From Zygnema cylindricum (taxonomy: Eukaryota; Streptophyta; Zygnematophyceae; Zygnematales; Zygnemataceae): a stretch of 64,000 nucleotides of DNA. The stretch's first letter is position 1; the number at the start of each line of letters is the position of its first letter. Under the pieces are notes generated by a model. It did not search any database. It was not told the origin of the DNA and was given only the letters and a program-made list of their open reading frames with translations. The stretch lies in assembly GCA_037447655.1 (NCBI GenBank), contig JBBHKE010002288.1:78146-142145 (forward strand), given 5' to 3'. A program made the translations under genes and the position numbers. Positions 21,328 through 31,784 of this stretch are shown here, piece by piece.

Positions 21328-21328
21328 G

Positions 21329-21876
21329 TGAAATCAAAATCTCTAAAAGTTTCCCAATTTGTATTATCAAGAATCAATTTAAACCTTCTCTGAGTGTAAT
21401 ACCAAATCTGAGCATCACCTTTCAGACAACTAACAGCAAAAGAATTTCATCATCACGATCACATTTTCTATATTCCAAAAAATACTCCATATGAAAATCA
21501 AAGTATCCAACTCATTAATCTTCTTACCATCAAACGATGGCGCCTCACAAATAGACAATTCAAGATCTCTTATCTTCTTAGGTCTATCAGGATCATCCTC
21601 CTTAAAATTGGCATTCCTTTTACTACTCTCACTCTTTTGGTCATTAACATCATTCTTGGTCTGAATTAAGTTAATAGGGTAATCCAATTTCTCATTAGAA
21701 ACATTTATATTTTCTTTAACAACTTTCAGTTCACTTTTAAAATCGGAAATGGTTTCATCCACAGCAGCAGCGTGATTATTAAATTTTTTGACCAGTTTCA
21801 CAGTAAGTTTCTTCAACACTTTCAAACGATTCTCCATTTTATGTTTCCATGCAGAATTTGCCACAATAATACAATG
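21329..21876 (-). pseudogene. Ty3/gypsy gag fragment
   Basis: A 144-codon frame (21864-21430) with a coiled-coil-like Lys/Glu N-terminal half, then CEAPSFDGKK and a capsid start; after a frameshift similarity continues to 21329 with YTQRRF and NWETFRDFDF, typical gypsy/retrotrans_gag capsid words. It stops abruptly at the copia A primer site (21328/21329). The rest of gag and protease are missing. Confidence 0.75.
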
Positions 21877-22591
21877 AAATCAAGCAAAAGCAAAGATATT
21901 ATATAATTTCCCAAATAATTATGTTGTAGATTTGAAGTTCTCAGATTGCTCTAATCCAATACTTCCTCTCCTTAACAAATCCTTTGAAAAGATCAAAATC
22001 TGAGAAATCAAAAAGATATTGAAAGTAAGTTAGTAATGATAAAATTCTTCAATTTCCCAACATTGAAACAAGAAAGGTAAAAATTTCCCACAAATTTTGC
22101 AACAACAAAATTGAAAGCAATCAAAGGTAACAAATTAGGGTTTGAAAAGTTTTGAGTCATTTTTAGACTCTTTTGCTCTTGAAGAAGTAAAGTACTTCAC
22201 TTTCCTTCTCCTCCATTAGCAAATTTCCCATTTCTCACTACATCAAGATATTTTACTCTCTAATCCTCACATCCTCACCCTTCATGGCTTCAAGCCCTCC
22301 CTTCACATGAATCTCCGCTAGGAGAAGGCAAGTTTGTTTGGCCTCGAGGTAATTGGAGTGAGCTTCAGCAGTGGCTACAATGTCCATCCCGCCTTAGTTT
22401 TGAGGACCTAAGCACGCCCCACATTTAACCAGCAGCCGGTGGAAGTGTGGTCACTTAGTTTCCCTCCAATCCCCTACTACTTCACATTGTTGTTCCACCG
22501 ACACAGAATAGAGCACCCTCACCGGTCACGGCAATCGATTTTCGGGTGAGCAAACCTCTCCCTAGTTTCTAACTAAAGCTCCGATACGATA
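21877..22591 (-). other. Gypsy 5' leader with a primer-site-like sequence
   Basis: Non-coding DNA between gypsy gag and the presumed LTR. At 22578-22588 the minus strand reads CGTATCGGAGC, close to the common TGGTATC(A/G)GAGC site for the 3' end of initiator tRNA-Met. It begins right after the presumed LTR end at 22592. Confidence 0.55.
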
Positions 22592-23157
22592 TGTAATATG
22601 ATTTCGTATCTCTCTCAAAATCCCATTACTATAAACATTTCTCTCACTCATTCCACACATTAGAAAATACACATCCACATTGGAAAGCACCCACATAAAG
22701 ATAAACTTTAAATGAGAAGAAGCTTCTGTCCACGTAACATTAGCTTCGCCTCTTGCCCTAGTGACTCAACCCTTATTTTAAAGTGTTTTCCTCTACCCTC
22801 CACTCTTAAATAATTTTATCTCTTAACTAATAAAGCACTACTTAGTTAGTAAGAGATTTCAATGCAAAAATACCACTTCTCCAATTTGGTTTTAATCGCG
22901 CAGGACCAAGATCAGTCAGAATTTCCACAAACTTTTTGAAAGGAGAAAATGTCTACTCTCCTCTTACACTTCACTATTTATCCATCATCGCCTTGGACTA
23001 GCCAGGCCAGAGTCAACCCGCCGTTTGAACAGGCTTTTAACTGGGCCAATCATTGTTCAGCAAGGACTCGAACTGACCAATGTAAAAACGTGTGAAATCT
23101 CTTACTATCTACTTAGCACTTTACTAACCAATCAAACATTACGTTCACTGTGTAACA
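22592..23157 (-). repeat. Presumed gypsy 5' LTR (about 566 bp)
   Basis: Plus strand TGTAATATGA...TGTGTAACA, so the minus strand starts TGTTACACAG and ends ATATTACA next to the primer-site-like sequence. No second copy is in the window, so the far end (23157) is a guess from the TGTTAC start. A tRNA-like segment lies near its U3 end (about 23040-23150, minus strand). Confidence 0.5.
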
Positions 23158-23932
23158 TTTACGTGAAAAAGTGGGCGCCGAACGAAACGCGACTTCGCAC
23201 GAACGTGCGTCACAAATTTCGCACGCGAATCTTCCTTCGAGATTCCCTTAAGTGAAAGTGAGGTTTCGTACTAAAAATTATACGAAACAAATTACCGTGC
23301 ATACTAAACGTTTCATTATAACTTTATGAAACGTTCACGCGAAATTTCGGTACTAATTTGACCCTTAACCCTATTCAATGATACCCACTTGTTATTTAGA
23401 TCCCGGTCTGTCACCTAAATACACCCATCGCTATAACTTTTGAAATATAGCTCGAAATCGCGTGATTTTTTGGCGGACGTCTACCAAATTTAGTACTCTA
23501 TAATCATAACACAAAAAATACCCCTTTTCAAACAATTTCGATCCGCTGTTATTGTTACAACATTATATGTGAAGTTGTTGTTTAGTTTACCAAACAGAAG
23601 TACATCGCGTTTTTTTTTTCGATTTTTTCAGAAGTGACGAATAATACGCAAAAGTTTAAAAAAATGAATAAATCGCGCTACTTGATCAACTATGGTTGTA
23701 CAACTGTGACTTTCAAAATATTATTACAATTGGTTAAAACTTTGTCGGGCTTGCAAACGTTGACCTTCATAATAAAATCAACATTACACACCGTCGGCTA
23801 AGGTTTACGGTAACATAACTGCGACAACCATATGGGAATGAAAGTGTTGCGCACAGTCACTTTCTGCCTTTACGTGAGCTTCGCAGTGAGAGTACATGTT
23901 GGCTTTTAACTTACCTGCAAAATTGGAATTTA
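23158..23932. other. Intergenic DNA, right part homologous to the long-TIR element
   Basis: No gene. 23690-23930 is about 75-80% similar by eye to 4060-4256 inside the long-TIR transposon; the rest is unassigned. Confidence 0.55.
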
Positions 23933-24691
23933 TGGGATGTCCCCATGTAGTTGTAACTTAGCGAACTTACTTTTTATTTTAGCGCGGATCCACTGGTTCT
24001 GGTTATCAAATGTCCCTATGTGTAATAACGTAATCGTGACTTACGTTTGTGACAATTGTGTACGTCGACAATACCTGTGACAGTTGTCAACGTATACAAT
24101 GTGTGTTGTCGCACGCTATTTTTTGTAACTGCTTGTGACGTTTCATGTCTTATCGTGACATTGTAGACGTACTGCATTCCAGCCTGTGTTGTTTCACGGT
24201 TGAAGAAGACGTGCTTTGCCTATGCGTCTCTTGACTGCTCGACGTGAAATGGCATCGAAATTTCATGACCCCTGCAAAAAAAAAATGTACTGAACGAAAA
24301 CGGACAAAACCAAACAAATTGTGTACTTTTCTTCGTCGAATTGAACTAAACGGACAAAACATATCGAATTTTGTACTTTTCTTTATCCTTAGAAATCGTA
24401 TGAAAATTTTCAAAAATTACGGCACGTGCGACTTTATATTCCTATTTATTTATTGAAAATACCAAGTGTTAAAACACATCACGCATGTATGTTACACATA
24501 AGTTTGAAGATGACGTTTTTTGTCGTGGAAGTGTGTCAAAAAATGCAAGACGAAATTTTTGCGTTAATCCTAAGTTTGAGGATGACGCAAATTCGATTCC
24601 TTCGTACGGTTGCAACTTAGGCATTACGGCGCTAAGTTTTACAAGAAAACGACAGAAAAAAACACTTACTTATGCACATAGGGACAGACCC
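23933..24691. mobile_element. Harbinger-like MITE, TTA duplication
   Basis: Ends GGGATGTCCCCATG / CATAGGGACAGACCC, flanked by TTA (23930-23932 and 24692-24694). The paralogous locus at 4255-4275 (AAATTG-AAATA-TAATCG) lacks the element, which confirms the insertion point and single-copy target. Non-coding. Confidence 0.88.
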
Positions 24692-25663
24692 TTAATCGCG
24701 AATCGTTACATTGAACTTAGACGCAAATTGAAGAACGACGCGAAGTGAATCCTTTGAAAAATAAAGTATTAGAAGCATTGTACGACTACAAAACGAAATA
24801 ATTTTGTACACTGTAATAAAAGTATAAAATGAACCGGCGTAAAAATATCAATTGGAACTAATTGAAAAAAATGTGAGTTGTCACGCACGACCAAATTAAG
24901 CTACTCTATTTACTATTGGCGATTAAATTTCAAAGTGACGTAATTGACTGTCCGCAACCAAAATGGCCACTGCCATGATCAATTCCCCATGTTTATGTGC
25001 ATTTTTAGTGTAGTTTTATAGCATAGTTTTAAAGTAGGTGAAAGAGGCCCATACAATATGCCTATTGTACGCAAAAAATACAATATACCCTTAAGACCCA
25101 TATTGTATTGGCCGCAAAATGAAATAAAATAGTAACAGGGTTGAGTTGCACATGGATCGATAGAGAATTAAACATCATGTCTAAATTTGAAAAAAAAAAT
25201 CGGACAAAAAAATATTTTTCTGTGAGTTTTGAGGTATTTTTTATTTAAACCGTCAAATTCGGACGATCTGACGGTCGTTGATGAAAGTAGCGATCTAAGA
25301 ATATCACATGAAAAGCCCATAACACAACTTAAGATAGGACTATCGTCAGATTTGGACAATCGGACGTTCGCTGATGAAAGTAACGATCTAAGAAGATCAC
25401 ATGGAAAGCCCGTAACACAACTTACGCTAAAGGCGGCCTACAAAAGGCCAACCAAAAAACGCCTACTTTTGAACTATGGAAAATAAAGACATAGAAAAGG
25501 TAAAAAACGTAAACCAAACTCTACATTACTGTGCTGTACTAAATCTTGAGTTTTTCGGGCTACGGACGCCGTGTGGGGATGTGGGGATGGAAGCGGACGC
25601 ATCCACGTCGCCCCCCTTTCGTTTCGTTGCGCGTACTGTACAGGCTCAAAATGGTTTCAGTTA
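24692..25663. other. Remnant of long-TIR element, then unassigned DNA
   Basis: 24695-24993 matches the long-TIR family; 24950-24993 is its inverted left tip (ending AATTCCCC). 25230-25480 contains two similar ~90-bp units with 'cgatctaagaa.atcacatg.aaagcccgtaacacaactta' (about 25287-25335 and 25382-25425). No gene. Confidence 0.5.
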
Positions 25664-26378
25664 GGGTTGGGCAAAGGTCGCAAAAGTCAAAAAAAATCAT
25701 ACCCGAAACCGATCGTTTTTTTTTTTTCAAAATCTGAGTAACCGACGCCCGACCGAGTTTTGTCACGCTCCAAAATTGTTACGGTTAGCAGGCCGTGGTT
25801 TACGAAAAAATTAACGAGAAACTCGATTTCATAACCGTGCCCGCGTGGCAGAAAAATACAAATTAATCAATGCAATGAAAAACCCGATAATGATTTGTCG
25901 CGTTCCTAAGATTTTGAAAGATAGTGTTGCTAAATTAGATTTGTGGCGGCACATGCGTTCCTAAGATTTGAAATAAATAGTGTACTACATTAAAATTGCG
26001 ACGGCTTCGCGTTGCCTAAGATTTGCGAAATGAATAGTGTACTAAGGTGTCGGTTTGCGGGCTGGCGTTCCGCTGATTTGAAAAATAAAACTACTACTAC
26101 AGTGCGATTTGCGACGTTAATCATGATGCCACTTACTTCCACGATACCAAAAGTACAAAGAACAAGAATGTTGGAAAAAAAAAGTACAAAATTTTCATTT
26201 TTTTTGATTTTTTGTTTGACTGACCGTAACTAACCGTTTTTTTTTTCCTGGTGAGTCAACCGACCGTAACCGCCTGACCCCCAAAATTTGGCAACCGAAT
26301 CCGTTCCGGATCGGGCGCGGGCGGTCGGTTAACGGTCGGTCACGGTTTCGGTTGACCATTTGCGACCTCTGGTGTTGG
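25664..26378. mobile_element. TIR element with GGTCGCAAA ends (hAT-like guess)
   Basis: Left end AGGGTTGGGCAAAGGTCGCAA, right end TTTGCGACCTCT, inverted. Its last 160 bp (26218-26378) recur at 51078-51226 with very high identity, so the family has at least two members here. The hAT assignment rests only on the (T)AGGGTTG start. A further TATCG-rich TIR piece (26371-26743) is fused to its right end. Confidence 0.5.
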
Positions 26379-26778
26379 GTATCGAGGACCTATTGTCGAT
26401 ATTCGATATATATCGAATTTTAGGTACCCGATACTCGATATATCGAGACCATGTACGGAGAAGCTAAATATCCGGATATTTGTTTCTTCCGGATTTTTGT
26501 TTTCAAAGCCCCGTGGCGGGCCTCTGGGAGGGGGGTCCATACAATTTTTCGTACGGTTTACTGTACTTTCCCTGTACGATAACTGTACAGTACCTGTACG
26601 GACACCCTTTTTTTGCAATATATATCCCGATAAATTATGTTGGTCGCGGTACGATATATCGAGAACTTTGCTCGATCGATATTCAATATATCGAATATCG
26701 AAGTAATCGCGATAAGAAACTACCCGATAACCAATACTAGTTTCAGTGATTCCAATTTTTTTCCTCGATCAGTCATTA

Positions 26779-27555
26779 GGGTATGTCCCCATGTGCATAA
26801 GTAAGGGTTTTTTTCTGTCGTTTTATTGTTAAACTTAGCGTCGTACTGCAAAAGTTGCAACCGTACGAAGAAATCGCAAATTTGTACAGTACAATATGCG
26901 TCATCCTCGAACTTAGGATGTACGAAATTTTGTCATCTTGCGTTTTTCGACCCACTTCTACGACATAAAACATCATCTTCAACCTTACCTTTAACACACA
27001 AGCGCGATGTGTTTTAAAACTAGGTATATTCGATGAACAAATAGGAACATATATTCGACCGTGCCGTAATTTTCGAAAAAAAATATACGATTTCCAAGGA
27101 CAAAGAAAAGTACAAAATTCGCTATGTTTTGTCCGTTTGCATTCTAACATGACGAAGAAAAGTACACAATTTGTTTGGTTTTGTCCGTTTTCGTCAAATA
27201 CGGATTTTTTTTTGCAAGGGTCTTCAAATTCCTATGCCATTTCACATCGATCGACAAGAGACGCAAAGGCAAAGCGCATCGTCTTCAACCGTGAAACGGC
27301 ACAGGCTGGAAGGCGGTACGTCTACAATGTCACGGTAAGACATGCGACATCACAAGCAATTCCAAAAAATAACGTGCGACCACATATTGTAGACGTTGAC
27401 AGCCGTCACAGGTAGTGTGGACGTAAACAATCGTCACAAGCTGAAGTTACGATTTCGTCCTTACAGACATAGGGACACTTAAAAACCGGGCTCGGCGGAT
27501 CCGCGCTAAAATACAAAGTAAGTTCGCTAAGTTACAAGTACATGGGGACATACCC
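26779..27555. mobile_element. Harbinger-like MITE, 777 bp, complete
   Basis: Ends GGGTATGTCCCCATGTGC and its approximate complement GTACATGGGGACATACCC; TTA on both sides (26776-26778, 27556-27558). Same length (777 bp) as the inverted relative nested at 35631-36407. Small frames within it are spurious. Confidence 0.92.
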
Positions 27556-28149
27556 TTAGTTTCGGTGAAACGTCGGATGTAAAAACTACAAAGGTACCAT
27601 TCGACGAAATGTAGAATTTTCACTCCGACTCGCGATCTTGGTGCTCATGCACGCATCAACATTTGTCCAACGAATACGATTTAAATCGTTGTGATTTGAA
27701 ATCATTTCGTCATGGAACCAATTTTGACAATAGGTGCATGTTCGTATCTATTAGTGCGAAACAGTGGAAAACACTGCATGCGATTTAGCTTAACGTTTTC
27801 ACTATTACAATTAATTAGGGTTAGATACGCAAGCTTTCGAAGCGTGGCTCACTGCGAGTCACTTCGCTAAATAATTGCGTGGATCACACATTAAAAAGGG
27901 GAAAACGGTTTGGTATGAAAACGGTACTTTGTTTTGCCTGCCGTGAACTGGCACGTGACGCTAGCATACGTCAACTAGCGTGTCGTGATATGAGCCACTA
28001 CTCCGTACGAAACGTAAACGCTTTGCGGACATGATTTGTACGACGCCTTCCAAATCAAACTGTATTGCCACGCAAGCGTTTGTACAGACCGAAAATAACT
28101 CCGGAGGAACGTAGGACATGCCCGACAAAAAAAACTTCCAGTTCAGTTT
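27556..28149. other. Intergenic DNA with the empty site of the TA MITE
   Basis: 27876-28090 is a homologue of the long-TIR interior (4510-4924) that lacks both nested elements. It therefore serves as internal reference for the insertions at 4620 and 4925. No gene. Confidence 0.7.
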
Positions 28150-31100
28150 AGTATAAAATAAGTATTAAGAAAGTTATTGTAAAATAAGTATTATAACAAT
28201 TATAAGTGTGTATAATTAGATTTGGTATAGTTTTTAGTCTGTGTTATTGGTATTAGAACAATTTGTCTGTATAATTTTAGTTACTATAGATATTAGTAAT
28301 GTATAATGAATATTAGTATTGTTATTAGTCTGTATAATTGGTATTAACATGGTTATTACTCTAAATTATTAGTGTTTGTATAATTAGTAGTAGAACAGTT
28401 ATTAGATTGTATAATTAGTCTTAACAAATTTTAGTTTGTATAAGGGTGACGTTCCATCAGGCAAAAAGTTGCGTAGTTTACAGAAATCCGCGACTGTCCG
28501 TACCAAGTCGTACCGCCTATTTTGTTTTTATACGAAAAACTACATTACAGAGAATCTTGCCGATACTCTCCGAAGGTTTTGGAGGTAATACTAGCCGTCG
28601 GATGTTCATCTGTGAGGAGTTCGCTTCATTTTTTTTCTGTAACTTTCAACCCACCTCGAGGAGGTTGGTTGGCAGATACAGAAAAAAAAAATCGTGACAC
28701 GCTAGACGATTAAGCTACGTGTCATGATGCAAAACCAACGAAAACTCTTAAGATTTGCACATGACATGCGGTTTCCAAAATACAACCGAAAATAAAAACG
28801 AAATTTCGTAGCATTCCCTCGTCACGCTATTTTCGGTAACTTTTGTTCGTCACACTATTTCTCTCAAAGGATTTTCGTTATGTTCGAAAACTGAAACCCT
28901 AAAAAGTGAGCTGGCGTACAGACTGGCGTCTACAAAATGTATAAAAGTTTTGTCGTATGATTACTTCGTACGCAGGTACATGGTACGCAAGTCAAGATTT
29001 GAAGTTAAGTTTGTCGGTGCTAAATATCTGAAAGATATTCAATATTGGATCGTAGATTGCGTGGCGCCAATCAATTTAAAACACGTGGCTTATAGACTCT
29101 ACGTGATGGAACATCGACTCAATGGCCCGATCTGTAGAGTTTGCCGTACAATTACAGAAACGTATGATGGAGTTTTACCCTAATTAGTGTGAACACAATT
29201 ATTCGTCTATATAATTAGTATTAGTGCACTTGTAATACTGTATAATTAGTATTAAAACAATCATTATAATTTCATTACTTCTACAGTTATTCATCCGTAT
29301 AATTAGTATTGACTCGGTTTTTTGTCTCTATAATTAGTATAAATAGTATAAGTACAGTTAATAGAATGTAAAATCAGTATTAGTACAGTAATTAGTTTGT
29401 GTAATCAATATTAACACAGTTATTTGTATGTATAACTAGTATTAGTACGCTTATTATTATATCTAATTAGTATTAGTAAAGTTATGAGTCTGTATAATTA
29501 CTATCAGTACGGTTATTACTCTGTAACATTAATATAAGTACAATTAGTCTGAAAAAAAGTATTACTACAGTTTTTAGTATGTATTATTATTGTTATAAAT
29601 TTAGTAGTTACATGTCGAGCTGGTTCACTGGTTAGCGTAATTATTTTTAGTGTATAATGAGTATTAGTAGTTTGTACGTTTGTACAACCAGTATTAGTAC
29701 AGTTACAAGTTTGTATAACTATTATCAATACAGTTATTAGTATATGTAATAAGTGTTAGTACAATTAGCATTAAATTACTATTTGTACGGTTATTATTCT
29801 GTAACATTAATATAAGTACAAATACTTAAAAAAATAGGTATTATTACAGTTTTTAGTATGTATTATTATTGTTTTACTGTTAGTAGTTTGTATAATCTGT
29901 ATTGGTTCACCTAGTTGTTTGTATAATTAGTTTTAGTGTATAATTAGTACTACTGCAGTTAGTAGTTTGTATAATCAGTATTAGTACAGTAACGAGTTAG
30001 TGTAATCACTATTTGTACAATTATCAATATGTATAATTAGTATTAGCATAGTTACTAATATGTATAACAAGTACTGGTATGCTTATTTGTATAAATGATT
30101 AGTATAAGTAGAGTTACTAGTCTTTATAATTAGTATTAATACAATTATTACTTTGTGTAATTAGTGTTAGTACAGTTATTAGTAATGTAGAATTAGTGTT
30201 GGTACAATGGTTAGTAATATATTATTAGCAATTTTGAGTGATGTAGTAATTAGTTTTAGTCATACTATTTTAGGTTCACTTACAACACGGTACTAATTAA
30301 ATATACTTATTAATTAGTATTTGTATGTACACCAGATTTATACGGTTTGTATGATAATTATTGAAAGTATAAGTACATTTTGTTTACTAAGTATTTGTCG
30401 CTATTAGATCAGATAGTTATGTTATTATTTAATTACTATAATTTTAAATCATACATTATTTGTCCTAATAGAATCAAACACTACTAATAGTGTACTAACA
30501 TTTCATACATATAATAACTCATGAATCCTAATCACCGACTAATGGTGTTAATACGATTATACAAACTCATAACTGGACTCATATTAAAACAACATTTACT
30601 ACTAAGAAATAACCGCATTAATACTGCTAATAACCTAATATTAATTCTACATTACTAATAAATGTACTAATCCTAATAGTAATCCTAATTTTGCAGTCTA
30701 CAAAAGACAGTAATAAAGAATATATAGATTAAGCACTTTACTATTACAAGATATGCACGTTACACATTCTATTAATACTAATTATACAAACTAACAATTG
30801 TTCAAATTAATAATCATACAGAGTGATAACTGTACTTATATTAGATACTCATACTAATTATTTCTGCATTATCTGTACTAGTCCAGCTATTAGTACGTAT
30901 AATCAATATAAGCACTATCAGTATTAGTAAAGCTATTAGTATGTGATTACAGTTGTGAGTTTGTATCATAAGCTTTGGTACAATTATTATTTTGTAAAAT
31001 TAGTATTAGTACAGTTATGAAATTGTATAATAATTATTATAACCGTTTTTATTATGTATATTTAGTGTTTTATAGTCAGTAGTTTTTTATAATCGGTATT

Positions 31101-31740
31101 GGGTCAGTAATTAGTTTGTATAATTAAAATTAAAACAATTAAAAGTTTGTATAATTAGTATTGATACAATTATAAGTCTCTATAATTAGTACTGGTAGAG
31201 TTATTAATAGTGTTTAATAAATGTTAACAAGGTTATTACTTTGTGCAATTAGTCTTAGCACAGTTTTGTTTTGTATAATTAGTGTTTTTACAGCTATAAG
31301 TCTATATAATTAGTATGAGTACAAATATTAGTCTATATAATGAGTGTAAGTGCAGTTATTAGTATTGTATAATCAGTATTAGGACAAATATTATATAATC
31401 AGTATTTGTACAGTTATTAGTCTGTATGATTAGTATTAATTCGGTTTTTGGTATGTATAATTAATAGTACTATTAGTACAGTTTTTAGTATGTATAAGTA
31501 GTGTTAAAACAGTTTTTAGTATATATAGTCAATATTACTAAAATAATTAGTCCCTATAATGAGTGTAAGTACAGTTATTATTCTATATAATTAGAACAAT
31601 TATTAGTATGTATAATTAATGCCGGCACGGTTATTAGTATGTACAACTGATATTTGTACCAATACAGTTTTTTGTCTATATAATTTGTATTAACACATTT
31701 TTAGTTCGTGCAATACTAACCATTACTAAAAAGTTGCAAT
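28150..31740. repeat. Degenerate AT-rich satellite, ~20-40-bp units
   Basis: Endless variants of GTATAATTAGTATTAGTAC and AGTTATTAGTCTGTATAA occupy 28150-28440 and 29184-31740, broken only by a MITE (28444-29180). Between about 30480 and 30870 the units appear mostly as their complement (CTAATATTA, ATTATACAAACT), so the array changes direction inside. No coding potential. Confidence 0.9.
28444..29180. mobile_element. Harbinger-like MITE (GGGTGA..TTCCAT family), 737 bp
   Basis: Ends GGGTGACGTTCCATC / GATGGAGTTTTACCC, flanked by TAA (28441-28443, 29181-29183), inserted into the satellite. An internal near-perfect 25-nt palindrome lies at about 28647-28671 with the core CCTCGAGGAGG. Confidence 0.9.
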
Positions 31741-31784
31741 ACTAAAGGATTCTTTACCACACCTAATTTAGTGAGTTCTCTTAT

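Larger units (their letters stand above)
9909..21328 (-). mobile_element. Copia element A, decayed and interrupted by copia B
   Basis: Parts in transcription order: PBS-like CGTTATGGGCC (21328-21318), gag 21327-20509, protease with a damaged DSG motif, integrase 19790-18963, break at 18944, then (after copia B) the rest of pol 12499-10800 and the 3' LTR. The 5' LTR is missing: the PBS abuts gypsy gag sequence. Several stops and frameshifts. The reading frame ..GYDES / TKGYRVYD.. is split by B with a CTCTC duplication, showing that A was there first. Confidence 0.92.

Noticed and set aside
21430-21864. 144-codon Lys/Glu-rich frame as a host gene
   Set aside because: Capsid words of gypsy gag follow it in another register, and an LTR-like sequence with a primer-site-like motif lies upstream.
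28950-29183. 77-codon frame that might be a transposase piece
   Set aside because: Runs into the inverted end of the MITE and shows no DDE or HTH motif.
28150-31740. CRISPR-like or other regular direct repeat array
   Set aside because: Units are irregular in length and sequence, no unique spacers, eukaryotic context.
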